Assembly (NCBI GenBank): GCA_026874595.1
Contig: CM049316.1
Location: 67,480,676-67,544,675, forward strand
Origin: Sipunculus nudus
Taxonomy: Eukaryota > Annelida > Sipuncula > Golfingiida > Sipunculidae
Length of the DNA stretch: 64,000 bases
Reading direction: 5' to 3'
This document shows positions 21,531 to 35,095 of the stretch, in pieces; the first letter of the stretch is position 1, and each line of letters begins with the position of its first letter. The position numbers and the translations under genes are program-made. Under the pieces are notes generated by a model. That model did no database searches, was not told where the DNA came from, and was given only the letters and a program-made list of their open reading frames with translations.

Positions 21531-23880
21531 TGATCGGCAGATTATTAATCTTTTCTGACTTCATTACTGAAAATGGAAAAAGAAATATTTCGGCTCACGG
21601 AAATAAATCAACGATGGTGGTGGCACCTGTGAAATATGTGCTGATAGCTTTTAACATTTCTAGGATATTTTTCAGCAGACATAACATTATGTATGCAAGT
21701 ACATCCAATTGCAAAAAGCTTGCGACTGAGCAATTTTCAGTTTCGTGAAGACGCCTTTTTGGAAATAATAAATGAATTCATACTGATGTTATTCTCTTTC
21801 CTCTGATTAATTATTAATCGTATGATTTGAAAGCCAAAATATCAATATCTTTCTACTTTTCTTTAAATTGAGTCAGAAACTTAGAAAGACAAAATGTAGG
21901 TCAACATAGGTGGCGTCACCAAAAACTCATATTTGCATATGTATCACGTGGTCAATAAGTCTCTCATGTTTCATAATGACATTTGCAGAGACCGACGAGA
22001 TATTTGGTAACAGTAGACAAAAGACATTGGGCAGTGGACGACAGACGCTGTGCCAACGCATAATATCACCTAGTCGACAAAGGTCACTCTAGTGAAAGGA
22101 AATTGTTTAATTATTTGAAATGATTTTTTTAAACAGCACACATTTAATGCTATTTGAAGCAATGTCATTCCGAGCCACGAAGATCGGCCGACTGCTATAT
22201 CGGTTATTATCTGTCCAAGCCATCCACTTTTGTGTGGAAAACACTGTTCCACCACATCGAATAATGCTGACCGGAGCTTTATATTTGTTATTACACTAGC
22301 TATGACTTGTTCTTGAGATCTTGAGAATAGCTTGATTTTACATTCAAAAAGTCCTGGTTGTTTTCTAAAAGTATGCCTAGCGAAATTTGGATGCGATATG
22401 ATTTCGTAATTTCCTAAAGCAACGTTTTATCGTAGATATCTCAGATTCGTATCGTATTTTCCCGTACATTTAGAATTTTTGAGCAAACGGGGATGTGATA
22501 ATCAGATAAAATACTGATGAACAACATGGATGCCCATGATAGAGCTGGTTCTATAATTAGCAGAATCTTGGCTTTAAGCACCACAAACAGGAAATAAAAG
22601 AAGGATACTACAAGGAAAAGGACAAAGCCACTTAATTCCAACGTTATAATATTTCGATACAACACGTTAGGAAGCCAGGTACGATACGAAATTTTCGACA
22701 TGCCCTAAAAAAAAAGGTACGATACGAAATTGTCGACATGCTCTTAAAAAAAAGGTACGATACGGAGCAAAGGACTTCGTATCGTATTTCAACAAACCCG
22801 TTGCGATAGGAACCAAAGAAGCCAGGATTTCCTTCGATCTTGCTTAGTGTCATATCGTTTCCTAGAGCATAAGACGTATACTAGAGGAAAACCTACCCGT
22901 AAGACTGCCTGGCGATGTTGTGCTGTGTCACTCTGTTGTGTCGATATAATTAGCATTTTTATACCGTTGTTAAATGTATGATGGTTTAAACATTTAACTG
23001 TTAATATCCTGTTTTTTAGCCATTGCGCAGGCGTATATCGGCGGTCCTGTACATATGAATGACATGTCTCTTTTATGGATTCACATTACGGTTTCGACAT
23101 AAAAAAATAAAATGTTCATCTTGGTGCAATTTGAAATATATATATATTTATACAAAGTATAATAAAAATTTGTTGATCTAAACATTTGAATTAAATAAAC
23201 TTCTGATTTTTTCAGCACACTTAAATAATTACCAACGGGTTTTTCCATAACCTCGAAAAGAATAAAAATGGACATATTTTCATGTTTTTTTTCATTTTTT
23301 GTGAATAGTATTTTATTAAAAAGGATTTGCGATTCAAATGAATTCATTTCACCAAGGACGCATCTAAAATAAGCCTACCCATGACACACAGTAAATGTTA
23401 ATATCGGGCCATTACTTTCAAGAATAGGGCATCTTTTTTATTTAAAACGTGCATATTCTATAAAACAGTCAACGGAAATGACATTTTAACGGATTTCTGG
23501 ATGTCTTTAATCAGAACACTCTAAATGTAGCTGAAAGCATTCTTTTTACCTGTATACCATTTTATTACAAGAACATCTTAACATTTTGCTTCTAGAACAA
23601 TATTACAAATCTTCATTGTATAACTGGTACATGCCTTTTTAGCATATTCAATGCAAATTCCATCCGTCTTACTTACTTCCCTCTATCTAATTTGGTCATT
23701 TTTTAAATTTTTTTATTCGCATACCGTTTGTCGAATCCACATTTCTTGCATATGGAATCTTAGCGTTCACGCATTCCGCATATTACATGCCAGACCCGCA
23801 TTCTGTGCATATTGAATGTAAGTTTAACCCTTCGATCGACTAACGTACCTGCAAAAGTATGAAAACTAAATATATTAATA
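21531..23880. other. Non-coding duplicated sequence, block A
   Basis: It aligns with 50220-52740 of block B. A block A-specific piece at about 22475-22795 includes three units of GGTACGATACGAAAT spaced 37-38 bases (22679, 22716, 22754), with inverted TTCGTATCGTATTT copies nearby. Open frames here are short and not kept in the other block. Confidence 0.5.
22679..22795 (+). repeat. Short tandem repeat, unit 37-38 bases
   Basis: Three copies starting GGTACGATACG, each followed by a poly(A) run. Two reverse-complement partners (TTCGTATCGTATTTTC at 22446, TTCGTATCGTATTTC at 22775) flank them. Confidence 0.65.
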
Positions 23881-23889
23881 CAAAGTTAA

Positions 23890-25780
23890 CATGTTATACC
23901 TTTTAATCAGGTGGCTTAGCGTCAGATATGGGCCATATCGATACAGACCGGATAAAAGCACCAAACTTTGTATATGGGTAGAGTACACCAAAACAGAGGA
24001 TTTCAGAAGGGGGTGCCCTTATGGAGTACCCACGAGGTATATATTTAAAAGCCTCAAAACTATCTGCGCCTAAGGTATCACAATACCCTCTTTTCGCATG
24101 AAAATAAAAATGGATAGGGGAGGAAAAATCACCTTAGATTCACTACGGTTAAAACAAGATAGCCTAAAACAAGTAAACTCATTCGCACATTTTTTCCTAT
24201 GTCTTAACAATTTAGTTTTAAAACTTTGTATAAACAACGCAAATCAATAATATTACTTACATTATTTTTATGACATATGTCTATTCTAAAAAAATAAAAT
24301 CCAAGCTGATCTACAAAAATCTTCATTATATAATTTGTACTCAAAAGGTAGATATGAACAAAGCCACAAGCCATATTTGTCCCTTCAATTAAATATTATT
24401 TAGTATAAGTGTTAACAATTGCTGCTTAAGTCACAAATCTGAGAATTGTCTAACTTGCCTGTATATCATATATCGTAACTGAGATCATTAATGCTCAGTC
24501 CTTCAATAATCAAATGTTTAGGAAGCTCAATAAATTGTTCCAGTAATCTGTTTTTGTAACAACGTATTCAGACACAACACACAAATAGATGGTCTTGCAG
24601 GAATAGACGACGAATGTATGATATGATACACATTAAATTCCTAATCAAAATCTGCAGCCACCTATACAGGTGTTGACCAGTAAAAATAATGGTCCAGTGA
24701 CTCCAGTCCATGCAGACTGCGTATGTAAACTCCAATCATACGCTGAGCTGCCCAGATCGCACACTTCACTAGTATGATCTTTATCATCCAAACAATTATG
24801 CAGAATTGATTTATATAAAAATATATATTAATATTTCTTTAAAGCTGAGTTCCAATATTTTAACTTTTAAACATGGGGCCTATTAAGGGATGAACTGATG
24901 GCGTGATCTTCTGACCTGAAGCTGGTTCCATTTTACGCTTCAAACGGGGTTTAGTCATATTTAATGCAACGGATTTTTGATACATTTAAATAATGTTATT
25001 ATTCCAAACATATATAATACCCAACGGATTTTCATGAACCGTCCATTAGCTTATTGTTAACTAATAAGTCGATGGATTTGCTTGTAGCCCTGTTCCCTCC
25101 AGATAGATATTATTTTGGATAAGTGTGAACAAATATTGACACATTTTCATTCTCGCATTTACCATATTTTATAATCGAGATGTATTTGTGCCCTGATAAT
25201 TAATTATTAAAGGTGTTGACAATTGAATAAATGTTTAAATCACCTTGGATCTTCGTGAATACGACTTCAGATATAGCTTTCGAAAGGGGTGGCTTCACTG
25301 AAATTAGTATATATACTAGTATATTCCCTATTTGACTTAAATGGGTGTTTAATCTTTATATTCCTAGCCATTATGCTATTTTAATTTTTTATCAAAATTA
25401 TATATTCTTTGACTTCTCCAAAATTTTCACTTCAGAATATGAGGCCATTAAAACATACTCACAAGATACAGTTTTACTTCAATGAATGCCGTAACCTTTT
25501 GACCTCAAGTGACCTATACTTTAATATGATTTTTGTAACAATTTCTACAATAACTGTTCATGATATTTCATAATGGTGTTCTGATAATGTATATTGATTA
25601 GTTTGAAATGAGTTTTAGAGTCAATCGAGTTTACATCTCCCTTTTGTTGTTGTAAACTTATGAAATTTTATGTAAAATCCTATTATTTTGGATTCGGGCC
25701 TGCTTAAAGAATCAAAAACCGAGTTCGGGTGGGCACCCCTCAAGACTGATCAGGATTGACCTGTAGATACTTTTATATAA
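23890..25780. other. Block A-only stretch of about 1.9 kb, no gene seen
   Basis: Block B lacks most of this: its counterpart positions are about 52770-52860. AT-rich, with no recognised repeat ends, protein motif or target duplication. It could be an insertion in A or a deletion in B. Confidence 0.45.
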
Positions 25781-27269
25781 ACTATATATAAGAGCCCCAT
25801 GGCCTATCCTTTCGATGGTCGTCGAGAATGACTGACTATAATCGCCGTATGTCAGTTGATAAGTATACATAAACTGCATTTCAATTTGCTTTTAGTGAGA
25901 AATAATTACGCGTTTATCTTTTCTCCTGTCTGCTGCTTTTTTATAATAATAATAAACGGATTTCAAAGGATTGTTGTGGAATAAATGTGGACAGGCGTGT
26001 AGAAAAGTGCATACGGTGGTCCGACTTTTTATGCTAATATTGCAAAGATCCGAAGTCTAACAAAAATCAATGTTTGGTTAAATTTCTTTAATTCGTTAGT
26101 GATGCCTGTAAGTGTGTTATTGCATTAAAGCAAAGGAGATATAAGCTCGCAATTCAATAATTACTGTCAACGTGATTAGTGAATACCAGGACATATTACA
26201 TAAGCAACCTTAATGCAACTGCGTGTAAAGAGATTCAAGATTCATGTCTAAAATCGTCCGACCGCTGGTCCGTGATCAGATTGTCATGCAGGCGTCATGG
26301 ATGAGAGTTTTGAATCAAATGCAATATAATGCGTGAAAAATATGTGTGAACGTTGATATATAGTTCTGTCTGTCTTTCTTCTTTGTCTGACGGGAATGGA
26401 AACCAAAATTTATCATCCAGAAAAAATGCAATCGATAGTTAAAGCTTGAAATTGTATGCTGACGAAATTCTCTAAATCCACAATAATGGATACACAGTTA
26501 TAAATGCATACCTGTAAACAGACGTACACATATACAGGTATACAGACATAACTGACAATAAAATTTAAAACCAACTTTCACTTATGCCTAAGTTAACTTC
26601 TTTGTCTTACCTGTTCAAATTGTGTTCAGAGCACGCCCCACAGACCAAATGCAAAACTTGATGATTCAATTATTTGAATATAAGAATGCAATGCATGTGG
26701 TATTCCTCGATCGAGCGTTCGACCTCGCTTTATACACAGGTAGATATAGTGTACCACAGCCTTGCTTGACCCATATACATCGTGGTAAGCTCATGTATAA
26801 ATGTTACGTACACGACGGGGAAAATAAATATATAACATACAGGCGTGTAAATAAATGTGTTCCGGTCTGTTTATTTTCTCGTATAAAATTCCTTGATTGT
26901 GAAGCCGGCCTTGTCTGTGGACAGATCGTTTTTTGTTCATTCAAGCATTATCGCGACATCAGCGTCTGTTCCATGCGTATATTCTCGACCACTTTGCTGT
27001 TGGTGTTCAACGTTCACTAACATTCGGGCAGTCATTCACTATTACCGTACGACATCCCGATAAAAACAGTTAAAGCATTCATTTCCTTTTAAGTTACAGA
27101 ATAGTGCGTCGTCCCCTATTTCCCATAACGTTCACTGTAGGTCATGAGGTTAGACTGATATTTCCATTATGTCATCAAAAAACCTTAAGAGGGGCTTTTT
27201 CATTTAAATTATTATTGAAATATTATATTTTAAAATAGCAATTAACAGTGATTTACTTATACAATTAGT
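25781..27269. other. Duplicated non-coding stretch
   Basis: It aligns with 52860-54360. A frame of 132 residues at 26622-27020 is open only in block A and interrupted in block B, with no recognised domain; it is not called as a gene. Confidence 0.45.
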
Positions 27270-28260
27270 TATAAAGGATAAGTACAAATAGTTATTCATA
27301 ATGATAAGGTAACGGTATAATTACAGAAATAGTTACGTTAAAAATATAAATAGATTAACAACAGTACCAATAGTAATAATATAGTAAAATGATAATATCA
27401 GTTAAAATAACAGAGATACCCAGGGGCGGATCCAGGATTTAGGAAACTGGGGGGGGGGGGGGGGGGTCCAACCAAGGAGGAAAAATAAAAATCCTGAAAA
27501 AAAAGCTCATCAGGTCCGGAAAGGGGGGGGGGGGGTTCCATGCCGTAAACCCTTAAAAAACGGTTCCAATCAGTAACATTAATGGTAAGGTATGGTATAT
27601 ATGATAGTAAAAACATTTTACAATGAAATAGTACTGGTTTCCATCCTTTTAGAAACTGTATTTAGGTGACCAAAATTGAATAATAAAATTGACTCATATC
27701 ACTGACTTATTCTTAAATCATTCTCCATTTTTACCATCGTAAAAAGTTTACGTGTTTTCAGCCATTAGAATCATATCTTCTCATGACAGGCACGTAATGA
27801 TAGTCAATGTGACTGATTTACAAGTCGTTAACCGCAAAGTCGCAAAAGTTAAAACAGTTCGAAGAAACAGTACAGATAGTTATTCCTAATAGTTACCTTT
27901 TACTTAAAAGGTTAAGTATAATTAAAGAAATAGTTATGTTAAAAATATTAATAGATTAACAAGAGTACCAACAATAAAAAATAGTAAAATGATAATATAA
28001 GTTAAAAAACAGTGATACCAATCAATAGCATTAAAAGTAAGGTATGGTATATATGAAAGTAAAATATTTTACAACGAAATAGTACTGGTTTCCATCCTTT
28101 TAGAAACTGTATTTAGGTGACCAAATTAGATTAATACAAGTGACCCATATCACTGAGTTATTCTCAAATCATTCTCCATTTTGACCTTCGCAAAAGTCCT
28201 TGTTTTTTTCAGGCATTAGGCACGTTAGGAAATTCATTGTGACTGATTTACGAGTCGTTA
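27270..28260 (+). repeat. Local tandem duplication within block A
   Basis: Unit one (about 27270-27840) and unit two (about 27870-28260) share the GTACCAATA ... GATAATAT and TTTCCATCCTTTTAGAAACT segments. Block B has a single unit at 54400-54780. Unit one contains the insertion 27421-27566; unit two shows the empty site. Confidence 0.75.
27421..27566 (+). repeat. Dispersed repeat of the GGATCCAGG family with G-runs
   Basis: It starts CAGGGGCGGATCCAGGATTT, contains two G-runs (about 18 and 12 G) and GTCCAACCAAGGAGG, and ends near AAAAAACGG. The second tandem unit near 28020 reads straight through GATACC-AATCAA, so this is a clean insertion of roughly 145 bases. Confidence 0.7.
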
Positions 28261-29465
28261 ACTGCAGGTGTTCAACAAATTATTTATAGCAGCGTTTCAC
28301 CTTTCATGTAATGTTCACTCGCTGGAGCATATCAAACCATCTCGTGTTGTTATTACATAATGTACCGTTTAACAACCTGGTATGTATTACTTTAACCTCT
28401 TCATCATTTTTATTATTGAAACTTCTTTAAAGACTCATGGACATTCCTCGGTATGTTGACATTGCACTTCTGGCATTAATCACTTGATTCTTAACTATGT
28501 TTAAAATTTAAAAGGTGCCTTGATATAACCTATAAATGCTTTTATTGATACTTTGAATTATAGCATGCATATCCGCATTATGTTTTGTGTTTGAGGGTAG
28601 AGTAACCATTACATTACCGTTCAGTTAACCACAGTTTAAAATGTATATGTTTAAGCATGGATGTAGTTTATGTGATTGCAAACAAATTGCCTCGGCATAA
28701 ATAATATTTAAAGCGGACTAGGATGGGGCTGAACATATCCGTTCGTATTTTGGTAGGGAATATATTGTTGAATGTATTTGTCCTCGCCGATGATGAAAAG
28801 ATAACTTCAAAAAAAGACAGAAAATTAGAAATACCCACAATATTAAATTATATATATTTATATAAATATATGTATATATATATTAATATATATATAATAT
28901 TTGTTTACTAAAGGTGCATAAATATATTATAAATAATTATGAATCATGACATCGAGCATACTCCACAAAGATTTACGTATTACCTTGAGAATAAAGTGAC
29001 GTAAACGCGTGCCTGTAGATTTTCAACCTCCGCACAGATGCAAGATCTATTGAGACATGTATAAGACATAGTGAACCCGGAACTACGCCGATCTACCAAA
29101 CAATGGCTTTAACCGAACGACAAGTGTTATTGTTTGTAGATAAATTCACCGTCACGTCACCGATATCGCGACACAATGTAGTACCCCCGGATTTCCGAAA
29201 TTTGAATCATAAAAGACAATAATATTTCTTATAACCATGATATTTGAAATTAATACATGCTCTATTTTCGCTCGATTTACTTATTTATTGGTATTTTCAA
29301 TTCCTAAACGAAATATCTCGATTTCGGCGTAAAAGTGTGCTTTGCGAATTAATGAGTGCATGAGATCTATCTTGGAACTTCATAGACAGAATTCATGTGT
29401 GGAGAATCGGCGTTTTTGTGTAGGTTTTCGGAGGAGAGCGCTGAATGCACTACCGCACGTCAAGG

Positions 29466-31665
29466 TAAATATTATTTAAAACAATAGGACCATCCATCTT
29501 TGTAGTATATAATAATGAATTTTTTAGCTATATCATATTCTTTTGTGACATGTTTTGTCAATTAAGAGCAGGTATGAGAGAAACGGTGAAGCAGCCAGTA
29601 TGTATTGTGTGTTTTGTTCAGCGCAGTGCTGCAGCATCTAGAGCTTCCATTTTAAACAAGTTAATACTTAGAAAACTTGTAACACGCGCTATAATATTTT
29701 GGGGTGGGTAAAAGGTTGTAAAATGTTCTAGAAGTTAGGAAAATATGAGAAATGTGCCGGAAACAGGGTACAATTTATTCATTTGGAAAGTTTGGATTGC
29801 TATAAGTGGATGGTATATGTAAAGTTGAATTTTAAATAAAAAAGTACGCTCCCGAGCCAGCGGGAATCTTGCGCTTCTAAAGGAGCTACAGATTTTCCCC
29901 CTGCCTGCTTTGACCGTTTATGATGCACGTAAATACAAGGTGATAGGCCTGTCTGCTGAAACACTGCTGATGTGACTAGCAGCCAACCAAATGCCATCAA
30001 CAAACACTCGACAGGCATCAGGCTCCGCCCGGAGACCACGTGTGGGGCCATTCTTTCTGAGCCTGTGGCCTGTTCAAACGGTTGCCGGGGCGATGAGCTG
30101 TCACTCAAAACGATATGAACAACATTAGCTCCGTGTATTCCTCGCCGGGCTGGTAAACCGTTTTTTTCTTCCAGCACAGGGTCTCATCTAATTGGACCAA
30201 AAATACAGTGCTCCCCTCTGGTGTAGAGATTCAGGATACGAGGTCAGAATAAACAGCGCTCACGTTATAGGTAGTTGGCCGACAGGGAAAGCGCTGTGTA
30301 AAGAGCTTAAATGAAAAAGGGAGCTTGAGAACGTGCTTGCTTGGTTATATAACTTGATACAACTGTTGATTCATCTGATTAAGAATCGTCGCAATATTGG
30401 TTATAGAATAATGAAATGGCATGCAACACATTAAGTTTTGGTACGCGTGTGACACACGCGCAGCCGAGGGTCCTGTGATTGATACATGCTGAGCCGAAAC
30501 GTCACGATTTGCATATTTCACTGGGCTACTATTGATTTGTCCCACATGCCCGGCCTCAAAGTCAAAGGCATTTTTATCAGCTGTTTTACTGCAACCCTTA
30601 CCGCGTTGGATCAGTATCATTGGTCAAACGTTCTGTAGCTGTCCAAAAAGACAACAAGTTTTCAGTGTCAGGTGCGCCTGAACGAGAGGATTAATTTCAT
30701 TTACAGTACTGGGGATGACGGCATATGTTACCGCTGTCAGTCTCTCTCTGAATGTCAAAAAGTACAACCCGGAGAACAGTTTAATCTGTTTGATGATATA
30801 TTCATTCAAGTTTTAACGCTACCTGTGCTCGCTCAGTATCATATACACCCCTGCCAGGGATGTAGTATTTATATTTGCCACTCACGTGCATAAAACGAAA
30901 CCTGATTCCATATACAAATAGACGTAACTTAATGCCAGCTCTTATCAGTTAAGCCCTGTAAAGTCTATATGTAGAATCCCTGGTAATTGCATATTAGAGT
31001 AACTGAAGATTCATTCTCATTTGCATACCATGAGGTCAGGCTTTGAGAAAGCCATGAGAAAGTTGGCATAGGCAATCGGCAGATCCATCGGCAGATTATA
31101 TTTGCAGTGATATCATGTATTATGGTAGGTCATGCACATGGGCCTTCATCTCCAATGATATCTCTCCTCTGTATAGACATAATTATCCATGGTCCAAATG
31201 TTAATGCATTGTAGATATTATCGCAACGATTTTCTAATAATAGATCCAGTAGCCTCTCCCGAGATGACAGGCTCAGAATTAGAGTGCATCCTATATTGGG
31301 CCTAAATCATCACCACTGTTTCATCCAGCGGGTACATGTATTTGACTGATAATATAGTAACAAGGATTGTACATCGTCTCCTGTACGCTTGAAAATCTCG
31401 CTTTGAGCCAGGGACATTTTTTATCAATGGTTGGTGTGTAGACCGAGGATTGCATTTGTGAAACTCACTGAATGCCCCTCGGGCTTAAGATGGGAGGGTC
31501 TTATGATATTAAGACTGATTAAGTCTGAATCATAGTAGCTAGAAGCAAGCAATAGCCGATTGCTGAATGAGCCATGCTGATTTGGAGTATATTTCTGAGA
31601 AAGACCTTAAAAACTACTTCGGTCACGTAAAAGTAAGATCTTATTGGTTAGTTTGAGGTGGTTGG
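29466..31665. other. Spacer between blocks, no gene recognised
   Basis: About 2.2 kb with no convincing exon. It is less AT-rich at 29830-30180 and 30430-30620, where minus-strand frames of 91-125 residues lack known motifs and splice support. Not conserved elsewhere in the window. Confidence 0.45.
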
Positions 31666-31668
31666 AGG

Positions 31669-33190
31669 TTGGATATCGTGGGTAGCTTGATGCCATCTGT
31701 CATGAAAAATGTAAACAACACCACCAAAGCAATTTATTATTGCATAGATGAACTCCTATATTTAATTAATCTTAGATATTCACAGACCTACCTACAAAAC
31801 CCATATTTATGTACTAAAGAGCACTTTCTGGAATATTTTTTATTAATAAATACTAAAAGATACATCTAGATTCGTCTGTGTTTAGTGATAACCTCACCGG
31901 GATTGACAATCTGGTAGACACAATATCGGACTATCAACAGTTTTGTGAGGATTTGTGTATTGAAACCAAACAAATCAAAATGTCCTCAAATATTAATCCC
32001 TGCATTACAAAAGAACTTGAAATTCTGTGCAGATGAATTAACATTTATTATCATATATTTAACAGATCATTAATTGAGAAAACTGTGCCAGTCTCATGGA
32101 AAAACAGAAAGAGTACCTATTCCTTAAAATAGTAAACGACTGTGGTTAATGGTTATCGGCCTTTGGCTCTAACACCGGTCGCTATGAAAAGTTTAGCGAA
32201 GTATGTATTTAAATATATATTGAACTTTACTGATTAACATTTGGTGATTACCAATTTGCTTATAGAAAAGATTGTGGAACTAAAGACGCTATTTTATTTT
32301 CCTGGACAGTATATATAAATATTTAGATCAGTCACATACTTATGTTAGAACGCCTTTTATAGATTATAGCTAAGCATTTAATACCATTCAGCCTCACTTA
32401 AAAATTAATAAGTTTCAGCTGTTAAATGTTCCACATGGTATAGGTTTGTGGGTACTAGACTTTCTCACAGGTAGAAATCAGGATATAAAGGTCGGTAATA
32501 GCAATTAATCATTTCTAGGGTTGAACACAGGGGCCCCGCAAGGATGTGTATAACACGAATGTCTAATTATGAAATAGCAGATGATACTCTGGTTGCTAGA
32601 TTCTCCACTTGTGATAAAAATAAATATCGAATTGAAATTGGTCAAGTAATAACTTGATGTAAGAATAATCGTTTGTTACTAAATCCTTTAAAACAAAGGT
32701 ATTGATAATTTACTTTAGAAAAAAAACTTGTCAATATCGTATCTGTTGATTGAACAGAAGTAGAAATTCCAAAAGAGTATAAAGACGTAGGGGTATAGTA
32801 TAAAATGAAAGGCTTGAATGGAATAATAATTTAAACATAGTATACCGTGTAGGGCAGCAGCGCTTATACATCCACAGGAAACTAAAATAGCTTAATATAA
32901 ATATGGTTTGTTTATTCTATTTTTCAATTGTCAAGAGTAAGATATCTTTGATGCTTTGATATGCTGTATGGGAAATCTGACCATTAAGAAATTTGAATGG
33001 ATAAAATTATCCTTTCTATACAAACTATAGCTCATTTTATTAGTCTTTGCATTCCCTATTCTCATGTCTGTCCTGTTCCAATTTCGGCAAGCGCTCGACT
33101 TACGGTCGTCTAGCTCTATTTATTTACTTGAATTACGTGAATATCAGTTCCACAAACAGCACGTTAAGGTCTCTCTAATTGATTAACATG
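31669..33190 (+). pseudogene. Broken LINE reverse transcriptase fragment in the spacer
   Basis: Translated pieces follow the order of a non-LTR retrotransposon ORF2. The EN-RT linker at about 31860-32040 (SDYQQFCEDLCIETK) comes first. RT blocks follow at 32150-32530 (NGYRPLALTPVAMKSLAK, then FIDYS-AFNTIQPHL, LDFLTGRNQ and GAPQGCV) and a degraded catalytic box at 32575-32600 (YEIADDTLV). The thumb-side sequence runs to about 33190. Many stops and shifts are present. It stops where block B begins. Confidence 0.75.
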
Positions 33191-34263
33191 CTTCTACTTT
33201 TACTATGAACGTATTTGCATGTGGGGTTGTTATGTGTGGGGTGAATAGCATTTAGAACAGAGAATGGGCCCTGGTGTGACTGGTAGGTGTAAAGTGTGAT
33301 GTCACAGACAAAATTTAGAAATTACTCATATCTAGCAATACATAATGTTTTAATTTTCCCTGAATGTTCGGCTAATAGTGTCAGATATGCTAAGGTTCTG
33401 ATCAGATCTGATCTTTTAAGTCTTCTGTTTCCCTGTTGCTGACGTCACTACACATCTGACGGTGCGTGTTTATAATAGATTTGACAATAGAATTAGAACT
33501 AAACACACAACTTCACTTTTTTATAAGGAAATCTTTAAATAAAGAAAATCTTTATTTATATATTTTGATAAGCAAGTGAACAATATGATAATATAATGAG
33601 AATTAGAATACGGCTGCTTCACCAGATGGCTTTGGTCAGGGACAAGGCTCACTGCTGACATCCAGGGTAAAGTTTCGGAACTACTCACAGACGTTTGCGC
33701 ACCTAGAGACGAACACATTTGTCCACTCGACAAATAGATTTGTCAATCAATATTTTATATTGCGATCACCTTTAGGCTTGCTTATAAATATCATAATTAC
33801 AAACACCTACTAAGATCTGTTGGTTACCATAATATGTTCTTACTTATAGAAAGGAACTTTATAAAATCCAAAGCCGTGGTGAGACTGGCTTTTGTATGCT
33901 TGTCTAATTGTCCGTCAGATGTCGCTGATCATTTAGAGACGTATAGAGGCACCTTGTTCAGCTTGCACAAAAAGTTTATATATACTAGGGTTATTCAATA
34001 GCGCGCAACTGAGCGATAATGGGTATTCGCTTGTGCTGTAAACGACCTTTTGCAACGTTCAAGGTAAGGTGCAGACCTGTACAAAAGAATAAAAATTAAA
34101 CATTAAAACACAGCAGATGAGATGATTGGACTTTTTGCGGAATACAGAAAATTCACAAATAAAATAGTTTTGTTTAATGATAAACATAAAACAACAGTCA
34201 AATTTTATCTAGTATAAAAACTTTTACCAAATTGGAATTTAAAATAAGTTTTAATGTAAATTC

Positions 34264-34298
<35 letters not shown>

Positions 34299-34650
34299 AT
34301 ATAAATATCTATTCCAAAAGGTGAACGTTAGAATAATGGATAAGAAAACACGCATAACGGTCTTATTTGACGTTAAACATTAAAAATAGCCTTTTGCTGT
34401 CATGTAAATATAAAACGCTTATGTATGTATATACACACATGCACTGCTGAACACTGCAGCCTCAACAAAAAAAAATGTGCATCTAATGCCTAGTAGACGT
34501 CATACAAAGATTGTGCCAGTAAATACAGTACTCCCTGACTTCGTCCGATGAAACTAATAGCTGAGGGTTCAAGGCGTTAAGTTGGCGTGTCGATGTCATC
34601 ATCCATGTCTTGTTGCGTTTTTCTTATGTGGATTTTTATAAATATGTATG

Positions 34651-34739
34651 TCAAGTGCTCAACACTCCACCGATGACTTCTACCAGGCCAAAGACCAGGA
34701 ACGGATCGGCGAAAGTTTTGGTGACGTCAACGATAGCAC
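34651..34739 (-). CDS. Gene B exon 6, frameshifted and truncated
   Basis: The acceptor AG 34741-34740 is kept. Compared with gene A, one base is missing at about 34654-34655, and the frame runs directly into TGA at 34653-34651. The original stop (TAA 34579-34577) is still present downstream out of frame, and the lost helix 12 and tail remain recognisable in the other frame. Confidence 0.85.
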
Positions 34740-34819
34740 CTGAAGAAGTATACTACACAGTATGTATATATATTACAGAATCCTGCCATAAAAATAACAT
34801 GCAACGTCATAAACACACC

Positions 34820-35095
34820 GATTTAAGGAGTTTTCGGGTAGAGCACAGGACTCAAAGCCGTGAGGTCGTGAGTTTGAATCTCAGCCAAGAAGCTGTGAGA
34901 TTTTGTCATTGGTGGACCCAGCCCAGAGAGACCACACTACAGGCTAAATAGGAAGTGACTTAAATAGGCTAAAATGGAAGACGGTGCCCCCAAAGTTGTG
35001 CTTCACTCACAATCGCGCGACCTACATGTGCGGTACACATGAGCCTGGTTGAAACCAGAATATTCATGTGTTTCCGCCCTGTCACTTAGTCCGAA
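34820..35095 (+). repeat. tRNA-derived SINE-like repeat, block B copy
   Basis: Same element as at 11885-12165, in intron 5 of gene B, with a better preserved A and B box. Internal indels distinguish the two bodies. Confidence 0.5.

Larger units (their letters stand above)
1415..29465. repeat. Segmental duplication, block A
   Basis: Collinear, same-orientation copy of block B (33200-57255). Anchors seen directly (A then B): 1415-1540 with 33200-33330; 7005-7500 with 33335-33705; 10744-12954 with 33715-35809; 12955-14260 with 45159-46400; 15300-18041 with 47200-49625; 20487-21210 with 49626-50215; 21522-22440 with 50220-51180; 22800-23880 with 51215-52740; 25780-27240 with 52860-54360; 28100-28860 with 54580-55450; 28900-29465 with 56650-57255. 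It carries the intact transporter gene A plus about 12 kb upstream of it. The ends are estimated from where similarity fades and may be off by tens of bases. Confidence 0.85.

Noticed and set aside
26622..27020. 132-codon plus-strand frame
   Set aside because: The block B counterpart (about 53760-54240) has frame breaks, there is no recognised domain, and no splice support was seen.
29830..30180. 125-codon minus-strand frame in the spacer
   Set aside because: No known motif, no splice signals in agreement and no second copy; insufficient to call a gene.
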